Part shown: in pieces, positions 1 to 10,838 of the stretch | Position numbering within the stretch: position 1 is the stretch's first letter | How the letters are laid out: the number at the start of each line of letters is the position of its first letter | Source: Acinetobacter sp. WCHA55 | GTDB lineage: Bacteria; Pseudomonadota; Gammaproteobacteria; Pseudomonadales; Moraxellaceae | NCBI RefSeq assembly: GCF_002165305.2 | Contig: NZ_CP032285.1 | Location: 308,329-372,328 of the forward strand | Length of the DNA stretch: 64,000 nt | Direction: 5' to 3' | Notes under the pieces: generated by a model | What the model was told of the DNA's origin: nothing | Databases searched by the model: none | The model's input: only the letters and a program-made list of their open reading frames with translations | Position numbers and translations under genes: made by a program

Positions 1-1400
<1,400 letters not shown>

Positions 1401-1439
1401 TCGGAATCAAATCACCAAACCCCAAGGAGCCAAACAACT

Positions 1440-2066
1440 ATGGAAACATCAACCTTCGTCAAAGAAATCGCGGAGCGTTTCTCGGTTATCAACCGACTAC
1501 ATCCCACTGAACTCTTGCTTCCGCTTCTTCGCGAGATTGCCAAGGGAAGTCCCGTCTCGCGGAAAACGCTCGCGACCGTGCTCGACTGGCCGGCCGACAG
1601 AGTCGCGGCAGCACTCGATCAGGTCCCCAGCACCGAGTATGACGACGACGGCAATATTGTCGGCTATGGCCTTACGCTGCGCGAAACCCCGCATACCTTT
1701 GAGATTGACGGCCAACGTCTCTACACGTGGTGCGCCCTAGACGTATTAATATTCCCGGCTTTGCTCGGCAGGAGCGCGTACGTCTCCTCGCGCTGCCCTA
1801 CAACGGGTGAAGAGGTATCGCTTACGGTGGCGCCAGATGGGCTGCACCGGCTCGAACCGGCGAGCGCAGTTGTGTCACTGGTGCGACCAAATGCGTCATC
1901 CGACATTCGCTGCTCCTTCTGCTGCCACGTCCACTTTTTTGCCAGCGCCGCTGCCGCTGACGATTGGGTCGCGCAGCATGAGGGTGCCGAAGTTGTGGGC
2001 GTCGAAGAGGCCTTTCGCCTTGGGCAAGAGCTTGCTCGACAGCTGTCATCGCCTAGCGGGACGTAA
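1440..2066 (+). CDS. merB: Organomercurial lyase MerB
   Basis: Splits carbon-mercury bonds of organomercurials and passes Hg(II) to MerA, giving broad-spectrum mercury resistance. At 208 residues the length is normal for the family. The catalytic set is visible: Cys98 and Asp101 in WCALD, and the cysteine in [10 protein letters not shown] near residue 161, which match Cys96, Asp99 and Cys159 of the reference enzyme. The start follows an AAGGAG ribosome site at 1425-1430. It lies between merA and merD in one transcription unit. Confidence 0.96.
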   Translation: METSTFVKEIAERFSVINRLHPTELLLPLLREIAKGSPVSRKTLATVLDWPADRVAAALDQVPSTEYDDDGNIVGYGLTLRETPHTFEIDGQRLYTWCALDVLIFPALLGRSAYVSSRCPTTGEEVSLTVAPDGLHRLEPASAVVSLVRPNASSDIRCSFCCHVHFFASAAAADDWVAQHEGAEVVGVEEAFRLGQELARQLSSPSGT

Positions 2067-2106
2067 CTGTCCTGTGCTGCGCAGGGTGAGGAAAAGGAGG
2101 TGTTCA

Positions 2107-2472
2107 GTGAGCGCTTATACAGTTTCCCGCTTAGCACATGACGCGGGCGTGAGTGTGCATATCGTGCGCGACTACCTGCTGCGTGGATTGCTGCGGCCGG
2201 TGGCGTGCACCCCAGGCGGCTACGGCCTGTTCAACGATGCCGCCTTGCAACGGCTACGCTTCGTGCGGGCCGCCTTCGAAGCGGGCATCGGCCTGGATGT
2301 GCTGGCGCGGCTGTGCCGGGCGCTGGATGCTGCGGACGGTGACGGTGCGTCTGCGCAGCTTGCCGTGTTGCGGCAACTCGTCGAGCGTCGGCGCGAGGCC
2401 CTGGCCAGCCTCGAAATGCAACTGGCCGCCATGCCAACCGAACCGGCACAGCACGCGGAGAGTCTGCCATGA
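2107..2472 (+). CDS. merD: Mercury operon co-regulator MerD (GTG start)
   Basis: MerR-family secondary regulator thought to displace MerR from the mer operator and shut the operon down after induction. The N-terminal winged-helix HTH ([19 protein letters not shown]) is followed by a helical region, 121 residues in all. I chose the GTG at 2107 because it follows GGAGG at 2096-2100 and gives the usual MerD N terminus. The stop overlaps the merE start (ATGA), indicating coupled translation. Confidence 0.93.
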   Translation: MSAYTVSRLAHDAGVSVHIVRDYLLRGLLRPVACTPGGYGLFNDAALQRLRFVRAAFEAGIGLDVLARLCRALDAADGDGASAQLAVLRQLVERRREALASLEMQLAAMPTEPAQHAESLP

Positions 2473-2705
2473 ACAGCCCAGAGCACTTGCCGTCTGAGAC
2501 GCACAAACCGATCACCGGCTACTTGTGGGGCGCGCTGGCCGTGCTCACCTGTCCCTGCCATTTGCCGATTCTCGCCATTGTGCTAGCCGGCACGACGGCC
2601 GGCGCGTTCATCGGGGAGCACTGGGGTATTGCAGCCCTCACGCTGACCGGCTTGTTTGTCCTGTCTGTGACGCGGCTGCTGCGGGCCTTCAAGGGAAGAT
2701 CATGA
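2469..2705 (+). CDS. merE: Mercury transport protein MerE
   Basis: Small inner-membrane protein of 78 residues implicated in uptake of Hg(II) and methylmercury. Two hydrophobic segments are visible (about residues 17-42 and 48-68), with the cysteine pair CPC in the first, as expected for MerE. It overlaps merD by 4 bp. A 12-codon reading frame (2702-2740) overlaps its end and looks like a remnant rather than a gene. Confidence 0.93.
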   Translation: MNSPEHLPSETHKPITGYLWGALAVLTCPCHLPILAIVLAGTTAGAFIGEHWGIAALTLTGLFVLSVTRLLRAFKGRS

Positions 2706-2770
2706 CCGCTTCCCAGCCAGCCGAGAGTGGGCAGCTTTGAGCTTCGCTACCAATCTGGAGGAGTACCACC

Positions 2771-2983
2771 ATGAACGCAAACGCCCCGAACACTGCCAGT
2801 TGCACCACCTGCTGCGTATGCTGCAAAGAAATTCCGCTCGATGCCGCCTTCACCCCGGAAGGCGCGGAATACGTCGAACATTTCTGCGGGCTGGATTGCT
2901 ATGAACGCTTCCAGGCACGCGCCAAGGCCGCGACAGAATCTGACATTGCGCCTGTCCCTGGCGGTTCGCAGCCGTCAGATTGA
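2771..2983 (+). CDS. Cys-rich DUF3330-type protein at the end of the mer operon
   Basis: A 70-residue protein with a cysteine cluster ([11 protein letters not shown]) and a second CGLDCYERF motif, suggesting a small metal-binding fold. Proteins of this kind (DUF3330) often follow merE in mer transposons; their role is not established. It has a good ribosome site (GGAGGAG at 2757-2763). The mer block ends shortly after it, at the IS5 remnant beginning at 3011, and no terminal repeat of the parent transposon is seen here. Confidence 0.8.
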   Translation: MNANAPNTASCTTCCVCCKEIPLDAAFTPEGAEYVEHFCGLDCYERFQARAKAATESDIAPVPGGSQPSD

Positions 2984-3010
2984 GGCATTCTTCAAATTAA
3001 CATAGGGACT

Positions 3011-3690
3011 GGCTTTGTTGCATAAAGGTTTGAAAGATAGAGCGATCCTAATTGAGCCAAATTCAAGTGACAACTTGGGTGTGAGGGCGCCCCAATTCTG
3101 TGAATTTGTTCAAGACGGCTACGCGTGCATGAATCTCATTCACCTGACTAGGAAAACTCCTTGCTGTTAATTTATCGCCTAATAATTTGATGCAATGCAT
3201 CTTGGTTTCCACCAAACTTCGACGATGATAACCAGACCACTTTTTCCAAAGTGACCTTCCTAGCAGTTTGACTGTTTTCAATAACTCATTTCGTTCTATA
3301 GACCTGACTTGCTGATCTTTCCAAGGCTTTGCATTCTTCCTGGGTGGAATGACCGCATGTGCATCACGATTTAAAATGACTTGTCGGCAGTGCTTTGTGT
3401 CATAAGCACCATCTGTATAGACTGAATCAATTCGTTCATCCAAGGGAACTTGAGAAAGTAAATCTTCGAGCACTTGTGAATCGCTGACATTATTTGTCGT
3501 GAGTTGTACTGCACGTATTTGAAGGGTTTCAGCTTCTATAGCAATATGGAGCTTACGCCATTGGCGACGATATTCAGATCCATGTTTCTTGCATTTCCAT
3601 TCACCTTCACCTAGAAACTTCAAGCCAGTAGAGTCCACGAGTAGATGCAGACCATCTCTACTTTTTTGGTAGCTAATTGTAATATCTGAA
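3011..3690 (-). mobile_element. IS5-family element, truncated
   Basis: The end sequence GGCTTTGTTGCATAAA at 3011 resembles the end of the IS5-family element at 62133. The element runs to about 3690, where similarity to the transposase of the other copy fades next to the recombinase fragment. The left end of this element is missing. Confidence 0.8.
3063..3686 (-). pseudogene. IS5-family transposase, N-terminal part missing
   Basis: The C-terminal two thirds of a DDE transposase of the IS5 family. DSTGLKF, YTDGAYDTK and the final helical region with RRSLVETKMHC carry the D-D-E residues. Residues from SYQKS onward match the transposase at 62187-62945, but upstream the sequence diverges and runs to a stop. 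About 90 N-terminal residues are lost, so it cannot be active alone. Confidence 0.85.
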
Positions 3691-3731
3691 TAGCCACTGA
3701 TTTTGTAGGCACCTTTCAGTCCATCTAGTGA

Positions 3732-4188
3732 CTAATTAATTTGTTTTAAATACCGATAGACAGCCTGTCTACTGATACCAAACGCTTTTGCCAGATCAAC
3801 TTTTGATGAATACTTCCCTTCTTTCCAGGCTTGCAGTAATGCTTTAGCTTGATCTGGATTCAATTTATGGACACGACCTTTATATTTGCCCTGAGCTGCT
3901 GCGATCTTAATCCCTTCTTTCTGACGTTCTAAGATAATTTCCCGCTCGAATTGAGCAAAAGCACCCATCAGTTGCAGCATCAAATTATCCATCGGCGTGG
4001 ATTGGGCAGTAAAAGTAATATTCTCTTTTACAAACTGGATGGCGATCCCTCTTTTGACCAGTTTATCTACTTCAGTGACCAAATCTTTTAGACTTCGTGC
4101 AAAACGATCCATGGAATGTACAATCACCCTATCCCCTTCCCGGACATAGTTCAACATTTCTTGAAATTTCGGTCGGTCGGTATTTTTA
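3732..4188 (-). pseudogene. Serine recombinase (resolvase/invertase), N terminus removed by IS6 element
   Basis: About 150 residues of a small serine recombinase. Visible are the catalytic-domain segment VIVHSMDRFARSLKDL, the long E helix (MGAFAQFEREIILERQKEG) and a C-terminal HTH ending in ISRQAVYRYLK. The N-terminal residues with the nucleophilic serine are missing because the IS6-family element begins at 4189. A divergent second fragment at 25640-26094 is cut at almost the same codon. Confidence 0.87.
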
Positions 4189-5008
4189 GGCACTGTTGCA
4201 AATAGAGATTTGAGTCGATGATGTTCCCTTTAAAAAGTGCTTAGAGACCGAAAACCCTGTTGATTAGACACACTTCACCCTGAGGCTGACCATAATAAAA
4301 TGACGATGCTTGTCCTTTACGTAGTGCACGCATGACTTCAATACCTTTAATTGTGGCATAAGCAGTCTTCATAGATTTGAATCCTAATGTGGCCCTGATG
4401 ATTCGCTTTAACTTACCATGATCACATTCAATGACATTATTTTTATACTTAATCTGCCTGTGCTCAATATCTACTGGACATTTTCCTTCTCGCTTTAATC
4501 GTGATAAAGCATGGCCATAGGTCGCTGCTTTATCTGTATTGATGACCCGTGGAATTTGCCATTTTTTCACCGTATTGAAGATCTTTCCTAGAAAACTATA
4601 GGCTGATTTACTGTTCCGTCTAGCGGAAAGGTAAAAGTCAATCGTATGACCCCGTTGATCAACTGCACGATACAGGTAAGTCCATCGCCCCTTCACTTTG
4701 ATATAAGTCTCATCCATATGCCATGAATGTAAATCTGTAGGATTACGCCAATACCAGCGTAACCGTTTTTCCATTTCTGGAGCATAACGCTGAACCCAAC
4801 GATAAATTGTACTGTGATCCACATTTATGCCTCGTTCAGCGAGCATTTCTTGAAGTTCACGATAGCTGATGCCATATTTACAATACCAACGAACAGCCCA
4901 AAGAATGATTTCACCTTGAAAGTGCCGACCGTGGAAGGGATTCATCTGCTGTATCTCGAAATAAATAAGATATTTAGCTTATCATGTCAGCCTATTTGCA
5001 ACAGTGCC
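4189..5008 (-). mobile_element. IS6-family element copy 1 (IS1006/IS1008 group), complete
   Basis: 820 bp bounded by perfect 14-bp inverted repeats GGCACTGTTGCAAA at 4189-4202 and its complement at 4995-5008. The 8 bp on the two sides differ, so there is no target duplication. This fits the deletion or co-integrate history usual for IS6-family elements. Confidence 0.95.
4241..4945 (-). CDS. IS6-family transposase
   Basis: DDE transposase of 234 residues, the normal IS6-family length. It has an N-terminal HTH ([12 protein letters not shown]), the catalytic Asp in HMDETYIKV, the second Asp in INTDKA and the Glu in [10 protein letters not shown] (DDE with K/R). This variant (RVINTDKAATYGHAL, CPVDIEHRQ) matches copy 4 at 54545-56534 and differs from copies 2 and 3. 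Confidence 0.96.
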   Translation of the reverse strand: MNPFHGRHFQGEIILWAVRWYCKYGISYRELQEMLAERGINVDHSTIYRWVQRYAPEMEKRLRWYWRNPTDLHSWHMDETYIKVKGRWTYLYRAVDQRGHTIDFYLSARRNSKSAYSFLGKIFNTVKKWQIPRVINTDKAATYGHALSRLKREGKCPVDIEHRQIKYKNNVIECDHGKLKRIIRATLGFKSMKTAYATIKGIEVMRALRKGQASSFYYGQPQGEVCLINRVFGL

Positions 5009-5256
5009 TCTCTAATTAGTAATATTGTAGTTTCAAGCTTGAGTACAACAGGTATTTTTTTGATAATAGATGTAGAAAAGTAGTGGAATTTTAAAGTTTT
5101 TAAACAATAGAAATTTAATAACATGAATTGATTATGGATTTACCAACTCTTAAATTTTTTAACTGATATTATTGTTATATAAGATATTTTGGTTCTTTAA
5201 GATTAATTACTAATAATTGTTAAAAAATTATCGATTTAAGGTTGTTAGGGTGCTTT

Positions 5257-6033
5257 ATGGCTAGACCTCTAAGAAAGGTTAATAGGGAAGGTGTTTTATA
5301 CACTCGGCGTAGTATTGTTGAATGTGAGATTGATGAACTAGAAAAAATCAGTCATGAGGAGATTGTTGCCAGAAGTATTATTTGGCCAAAATCAATTGAG
5401 GGTTTTATATCAAGTGAAACATTGCTCTATTTTATTCGAAATACTGATAATTCTTGGCTTCGTGAAAAGTTACTCCTAGCTCTCTTAGAAAGAATACATC
5501 GTAATCTTCCTAAACCTCATAGCCTAGATGGAAGAACTTCTTCCTTAAGTAATATGGAAATCCGCGATAAAGTTCGTGATGATTTTATCGATTTACTATT
5601 AGTGGATCAGGATAGTTATGAGGAGCGTCTTGATTATTTTGAAGTCAACTTTAACAGCGCATTAGCTAAAGACCGAGTTGATGCACAAAATAAAATTCAA
5701 AATAAAGATAATCTCACTCAAGGATTATATGGTGAAGATGAAAATATCTTACCAGAGGTTGAAAATGCGTTAGAACCCTATGATCCTTTTGATGCAAATG
5801 AACTTGACAAAGAATATTACCGACGAAGTCTACATGAGGCGATTAATGTTTTATCACCACTTCAGCAACGTATTGTCGTAATGTGGTGTCACGATATACC
5901 CATTATTTCGAAAGATCCCAATGAAATGACAATCACTAAAACGTTGAAGAAGTCAGATAAAACTATTCGCACGCACCGTGATTTTGCGCTTGCAATATTG
6001 CGTAAACAACTAGAAAATAAGGAGAAATTTTAA
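5257..6033 (+). CDS. Sigma-factor-like protein, first gene of ubiquitin-like cluster
   Basis: A 258-residue soluble protein not assigned to a named family. The C-terminal 60 residues (LSPLQQRIVVMWCHD, then KTIRTHRDFALAILRKQL) resemble region 4 of sigma-70-type factors, with an HTH that would contact promoter DNA. The middle is acidic and low in recognisable motifs. I prefer the ATG at 5257 over the upstream TTG at 5242, since AGGG lies just before it and the protein then begins MARPLRK. The stop overlaps the next gene by 1 bp (TAATG), so the two are translationally coupled. Likely role: transcriptional control of the cluster; this is inference from the HTH only. Confidence 0.75.
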   Translation: MARPLRKVNREGVLYTRRSIVECEIDELEKISHEEIVARSIIWPKSIEGFISSETLLYFIRNTDNSWLREKLLLALLERIHRNLPKPHSLDGRTSSLSNMEIRDKVRDDFIDLLLVDQDSYEERLDYFEVNFNSALAKDRVDAQNKIQNKDNLTQGLYGEDENILPEVENALEPYDPFDANELDKEYYRRSLHEAINVLSPLQQRIVVMWCHDIPIISKDPNEMTITKTLKKSDKTIRTHRDFALAILRKQLENKEKF

Positions 6034-6599
6034 TGAGAGATCAAAATATTTCTCGTGAGGATGTACTGAGAGACTTCTCAGTAGAATTTGATTCTAGTAA
6101 AGATATCTTACTAAAGTATCTCATAGAGTTTCCTGAATATTCTAATGAATTAGTCGATCTGTCACTCGAGCTGTCTCGTGAAATTGATGACTGTGTACCA
6201 CTTACCCCAGATGATGAAATAAGTATTGAGTCTGCTTTGGATCGATTTCGTAGGGGGCTTACCCAGCAATCGGAACAAATAGATATACCTCCACAGCGTT
6301 TCTCAAATGCAGCAAAGTTATTAAATCTTCCCAAACAAGTTTTAATGGCTTTTGGAGTAAGAAGAGTTGAACTGTCATCTGTTCCATTACATTTTATTAA
6401 TAGGCTTGCGATAGTTCTACAGGTAACGACTGCTCAGTTGAAGGCCTTTCTTGCACTACCACCACAAGCACAACATAGCCGAAGTTATAAATCTAATGTA
6501 AAACCAACTGCGCCAAGCAAGGTATCTTTCGAAAAGATTCTTCATGATGCACTTATTCCAGAAGAACGAATTCAAGAGATAATAAATAGAGACGAATGA
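6033..6599 (+). CDS. Unknown protein, possible regulator partner of the sigma-like protein
   Basis: 188 residues, acidic N-terminal half, no signal peptide or membrane segment. The central stretch RFSNAAKLLNLPKQVLMAFGVRRVELSSVP followed by FINRLAIVLQVTTAQLKAFL looks like a helical DNA- or protein-binding domain resembling Xre-type folds, but I cannot name a family. It sits between a sigma-like gene and a gene whose product begins with an ImmA/IrrE peptidase domain. ImmA-type peptidases commonly cleave a neighbouring repressor, so this protein could be the regulated target; this is an inference from position. Confidence 0.65.
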   Translation: MRDQNISREDVLRDFSVEFDSSKDILLKYLIEFPEYSNELVDLSLELSREIDDCVPLTPDDEISIESALDRFRRGLTQQSEQIDIPPQRFSNAAKLLNLPKQVLMAFGVRRVELSSVPLHFINRLAIVLQVTTAQLKAFLALPPQAQHSRSYKSNVKPTAPSKVSFEKILHDALIPEERIQEIINRDE

Positions 6600-6600
6600 T

Positions 6601-9600
6601 ATGGATGCTATCGAGATCGCTCGCCAGCGCGCTGACAAACTACATCATGAGGCTGTAGGCAGAGGGCTAGATCCTTGGAACTCTTATGCTTTTGCTGTTG
6701 CTGAAGCTGCGTTTCGAGATATTGACGTAGAGAAGTGTTTACAATGTTCCGATGAATTAAATGGCGCACGGGCGTTCTTTGATAGCACATATAGATTAAT
6801 TACACATGAGGATTTTGGTTCATCTTTTGAACAGGCATTTCTTGTAGCGCATGAAATTGGTCATGTTGAGCTAGGAGATGATACACAAGATGAATATGTT
6901 ATTAGTATTGACCCTAGCCGTACAGCAGAATCTGAACTATCAGGAATAAGTCGCGTTGTGGATTATAACCATCGACAACGACGTGAAGTTCAGATGGATC
7001 TTTTCGCCCGAGAATTCTTGCTTCCGCGTTCAGTTGTTAAAAAAATGCATCTTGAATGCCATATGACTTGTAGTGATATCGCTAGTAAGCTCGGAGCACC
7101 TTTTGAGGTTGTTGCACAGCAAATGCTTGATGCAATGCTGTTGCCTATGGTTGAAAATAAACCACAAGAAATTGATCCAGAGATGCCTCTCAATGAAAAG
7201 CAGAATGATGCAGTAAATCATAGAGGTTCTGCTTTTTTACTTCAGGCTGGTCCAGGTACAGGTAAGACTCGAACTCTCATAGCAAGAGTTGAAAGTTTGC
7301 TGAATGAAGAGGTTGATCCTCGACGGATATTGTTATTAACCTTCTCGAATAAAGCAGCTGCGGAAATATCAGAACGTATCGCACGAAAGCAGCCCCATGA
7401 GGCAGCGGCTCTTTGGATAGGGACTTTTCATGGGTTTGGCCTTGATCTGCTTCGTCGATTTCATGATTTATGTGATTTACCAGCGGAACCCCGCTTAATG
7501 GATCGTTCAGAGGCTGTAGAACTTCTGGAAGAGGAGTTCTTACGTCTTAATTTAAATCATTATCGTGATTTGTACGATCCTTCTCAAAATATTGTCGATA
7601 TTTTGAATGCTATTTCCCGGGCAAAGGATGAGGTGATAGATGCATTACAGTACCGAATTCTTGCAGAGAATATGCTAGCAAAGGCCAGTAGTGCAGAAGA
7701 ACGTGAAACTGCTGAACGAGCATTAGAAGTTGCTGTAGTATACGAAGCTTATGAAAAGATAAAGAAACAAGAAAATTGTTTAGATTTTGGTGATTTAGTG
7801 ATGCTACCAGTACAACTGCTGGAGGCTAATGCAGAGTTACGTCAACAGTTGCAGCATGATTATCTGCATGTATTGGTGGATGAATATCAGGATGTTAATA
7901 GGAGCAGTATCAGGTTATTAAAGGCTCTCAAACCATATGGTGATAATCTTTGGGTCGTTGGTGATGCAAAGCAGTCAATTTATCGGTTTCGTGGAGCCTC
8001 GTCATTTAATATATCGCGTTTTTGCGTGGATGATTTTCCCGGGAGTGTAGGTCAATCACTGAAAATTAATTACCGCTCTGCTTCAGAGATCGTGACATCA
8101 TTTTCAAGCTTTGCATCAGATATGAAAACAGGCGGTACACACAGTGCTCTTACTGCAAATCGCCCTGCATCAGGTTTTCTTCCGGAAATACGAACAGTAG
8201 AAAGTGGTGACCTGGTAAGTTCCGCTTTAGCTGAATCAATTAATAAAATGTGTGATCTTGGTTTTAAGTATCGAGATCAAGCAGTTTTGTGTCGGGGAAA
8301 TGACAAGCTCTCAGAATTAGGGCGGGATCTGGAACGATTGGGAATTCCGGTATTATTTCTGGGTAGCTTATTTGAGCGACCAGAAATTAAAGACCTTATA
8401 GCATTGGTCTCTATTTTGACAGATAAACGCGCTTCCGGATTGATTCGTATTGCATGTTGTACAGAATTTAAGATGCCAATGGAAGATGTCACTCAAATTC
8501 TAGAGCATCTACGCACAAGCGAAAGAGAACTTTGTGACTGCGACATATCATTGTTAGCTTTATCCCCAGAGGGATTATCTTCACTTGAAAAATTAAAAAA
8601 TGTACTACAGGGTTTTAGTAATCACTCACACCCTTGGAATGTTTTAGCGACTGTGCTTTTCGATCGCACACGAATGATAGCTGAAATTGCAACATCAGAG
8701 TCTGTTGGAGGGAAAGCTGAAGGAATTGCTATTTGGCAGTTTATGAATTTTGCTCGGCAACAACTTAAAGGTAGTGCCTTTCCCATAGTAAAAATGATAA
8801 TGCGAATACGTCGTTTACTTAAGCTTAACGATGATCGTGATCTCAGTCAGCTTCCGACAGCGGCCCAAAATATTGATGCAGTCAAATTGATGACGATTCA
8901 TAGTTCAAAAGGTCTTGAGTTTCCTGTTGTTCATTTAAGTGGGGTTAATAAAGATACACTACCTGGCTCATATAGACGGACAAAATGTCCACCACCTGAG
9001 GGTATGGTTGCTGGTGGTAAAGGTTCATCTAATGATGTAGCCAGAGAAGCTCACGACAATGAGCAAGAATGTCTTTTTTACGTAGCAATGTCACGTGCAC
9101 GAGAAAGACTATTTTTTTATGGTGCAAGGACTAAAGGTCAGAAAAAAATCCAACGTCCACTTTCTGGTTTTTTGGAAAGGATTGGCCCTGTTTCGCACAT
9201 AAAAACTCTCCCAGTATTACAATTACCAATAGCGCCGGAAAGTATCCCATTAGTAGTGGAATTTCAGGGAGATGTAAGTTTCAGTGCTAATGCTTTAGAT
9301 TTATATGATAGGTGCCCTAGACGGTTTCTATATACTCATCTTTTATGCATTGGTGGTCGTAGACAAGAAACTGCATTCATGCAAATGCATGAAGCAGTAC
9401 GCGATGTATTTCAAGCATTAATTGGCTTAGATAATGATCCTTCAATAAATTGGAAACCTATGTTGGAGGCTACTTTTGAAAAGTTTGGTTTACATGAGCA
9501 TGGATACGTAAGTGATTATCGTAATATCGCTGAGATGATGCTCAATTTTTTTATCCAGTCCAGAAATGGAGCAATTGTTGAAGTTTTTGATAAATTAGTT

Positions 9601-9984
9601 TTGAATGTTGCAGGTGTAAAGATAACAATTCATGTTGATGAAATGCTGCTACGAGATGATGTGCGTACGTTACGCTGTATCTTTACTGGTCATGCACCTA
9701 GTTCAGACCCAAAAAATATAAAATATGCAGCATTTTCCCTTGCTGCAAAGAGTACTTTTCCTGATTCATCTGCAGAATTGGTCTATTTAGCCGATAATAA
9801 GGTTTACCCTCTCGACTTTAAACCAAAAGCCCTAAACAATTTTGAAGACAAATTACGAGAAATTTTCATTCGTATCCGTGGTGGTGATTTTAAAATAGCA
9901 GATTCAGCATTTAGCTGCCCTAATTGTCCTGCGCTATTTATTTGCGGTAGAGTCCCGACCGGTATCATAAAGAAAAATTTTTAA
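6601..9984 (+). CDS. ImmA/IrrE peptidase - UvrD-type helicase - PD-(D/E)XK-like nuclease fusion
   Basis: A 1127-residue multidomain protein. Residues about 55-180 form an ImmA/IrrE zinc metallopeptidase: HEIGH at 84-88 and the downstream QMDLFAREFLLP segment. Residues about 195-900 are an SF1A helicase: Walker A GPGTGKT at 217-223, DEYQD near 427, GDAKQSIYRFRGA, motif V HSSKGLEFP and motif VI VAMSRARER near 830. The C-terminal part has CPRRFLY, the nuclease-like VYPLDFKPK, and a terminal CPNCPALFIC cluster like those of AddB/RecB-type Fe-S nucleases. The gene starts 1 bp after the preceding stop region. A peptidase fused to a DNA-degrading helicase is unusual and suggests controlled nucleic-acid damage, for example in phage defence. 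The function is inferred; the domain calls are strong. Confidence 0.85.
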   Translation: MDAIEIARQRADKLHHEAVGRGLDPWNSYAFAVAEAAFRDIDVEKCLQCSDELNGARAFFDSTYRLITHEDFGSSFEQAFLVAHEIGHVELGDDTQDEYVISIDPSRTAESELSGISRVVDYNHRQRREVQMDLFAREFLLPRSVVKKMHLECHMTCSDIASKLGAPFEVVAQQMLDAMLLPMVENKPQEIDPEMPLNEKQNDAVNHRGSAFLLQAGPGTGKTRTLIARVESLLNEEVDPRRILLLTFSNKAAAEISERIARKQPHEAAALWIGTFHGFGLDLLRRFHDLCDLPAEPRLMDRSEAVELLEEEFLRLNLNHYRDLYDPSQNIVDILNAISRAKDEVIDALQYRILAENMLAKASSAEERETAERALEVAVVYEAYEKIKKQENCLDFGDLVMLPVQLLEANAELRQQLQHDYLHVLVDEYQDVNRSSIRLLKALKPYGDNLWVVGDAKQSIYRFRGASSFNISRFCVDDFPGSVGQSLKINYRSASEIVTSFSSFASDMKTGGTHSALTANRPASGFLPEIRTVESGDLVSSALAESINKMCDLGFKYRDQAVLCRGNDKLSELGRDLERLGIPVLFLGSLFERPEIKDLIALVSILTDKRASGLIRIACCTEFKMPMEDVTQILEHLRTSERELCDCDISLLALSPEGLSSLEKLKNVLQGFSNHSHPWNVLATVLFDRTRMIAEIATSESVGGKAEGIAIWQFMNFARQQLKGSAFPIVKMIMRIRRLLKLNDDRDLSQLPTAAQNIDAVKLMTIHSSKGLEFPVVHLSGVNKDTLPGSYRRTKCPPPEGMVAGGKGSSNDVAREAHDNEQECLFYVAMSRARERLFFYGARTKGQKKIQRPLSGFLERIGPVSHIKTLPVLQLPIAPESIPLVVEFQGDVSFSANALDLYDRCPRRFLYTHLLCIGGRRQETAFMQMHEAVRDVFQALIGLDNDPSINWKPMLEATFEKFGLHEHGYVSDYRNIAEMMLNFFIQSRNGAIVEVFDKLVLNVAGVKITIHVDEMLLRDDVRTLRCIFTGHAPSSDPKNIKYAAFSLAAKSTFPDSSAELVYLADNKVYPLDFKPKALNNFEDKLREIFIRIRGGDFKIADSAFSCPNCPALFICGRVPTGIIKKNF

Positions 9985-10082
9985 AATAAATTATAAAAAA
10001 ATTACCGACGATGCTTTGTCGGTCCGATTAAAGAGATGTAGCCAGAAAATTCCTTCTGGTCAAAACTTTAAGAGGTGTTTAT

Positions 10083-10838
10083 ATGAATCCTATTCAGGAT
10101 GATTTTGATGATGTTGGCGAAGCGGTTCGTGAGAACCGTCCGTTAAAAGCTGCAAATGGATATCGCATTAGTGTTGGAATAGACAATGTGAATTTCCAAC
10201 AGGCTTTTGTTTCTGATCCAGTGCCTACAGGGCGGCAGATATTATCTGTAGTAGGGCTTGATGATCGGGATGAGGTAACTCTTTATGCGATATTACCATC
10301 TGGTGAATTTGAAGATATTCGATTAAATGAAACTTTTGACTTGCGTGGGCGAGAAGTTGAACGGTTTATTGCTTTTCGTACGGATCGGGAATTCAAACTA
10401 ACACTTGATGGTCGTCAGCTTAAATGGGGCAGGTCAGCTATTGAGGCCAACAACTTGTATGTATTGTCAGGTATTAGTCCAGATCAAGCCGTATTTTTGG
10501 AGGTGCGAGGTGGTACTGATCGCCTTATTGAACCTGATGAATTGCTGGATCTTACAGCTCCTGGTATAGAGCATTTTATTACAGCTAAACGACCAGTTCA
10601 GGGTTACACCATCACTATTAATTCTCTTGATGAATCAGTACCTAATAAGCAAGTCACATTTGAACAGGTTGTCCAACTGGCATTTCCTAATGACCCAATC
10701 GGATCAAATATTATCTACTCTATGACTTATCGTCATGCAGCATCTAGACCAAATGCTGGTGAGCTTGCGGAGGGTGGGGTTATTGAAGTTAAACATCAGG
10801 GGACGATTTTCAATGTCACAAAAACTATTCAATCTTAA
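10083..10838 (+). CDS. Multiubiquitin-type protein with three ubiquitin-like repeats
   Basis: A 251-residue protein with three beta-grasp-like repeats at about 27-98, 103-168 and 173-247. Each opens with a two-strand pattern (YRISVGIDN, FKLTLDGRQ, YTITINSLD) and closes with a strand like ERFIAF, EHFITAK or GTIFNVTKT. This matches prokaryotic multiubiquitin proteins (PF14452 type). The C terminus ends in TIQS without the di-glycine of eukaryotic ubiquitin, so conjugation would need a different terminal group, processing, or non-covalent use. The next gene begins 26 bp before its stop. The 98-bp gap before this gene holds a weak hairpin (10004-10023). Confidence 0.87.
   Translation: MNPIQDDFDDVGEAVRENRPLKAANGYRISVGIDNVNFQQAFVSDPVPTGRQILSVVGLDDRDEVTLYAILPSGEFEDIRLNETFDLRGREVERFIAFRTDREFKLTLDGRQLKWGRSAIEANNLYVLSGISPDQAVFLEVRGGTDRLIEPDELLDLTAPGIEHFITAKRPVQGYTITINSLDESVPNKQVTFEQVVQLAFPNDPIGSNIIYSMTYRHAASRPNAGELAEGGVIEVKHQGTIFNVTKTIQS

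Noticed and set aside
5009..5256. Possible short gene between IS6 copy 1 and the ubiquitin-like cluster
   Set aside because: Only AT-rich sequence with stops in all frames; more likely the promoter region of the cluster.
10004..10023. Hairpin ACCGAC/GTCGGT as a terminator between the helicase and multiubiquitin genes
   Set aside because: Short stem with no T run on the coding strand; probably does not split the cluster.
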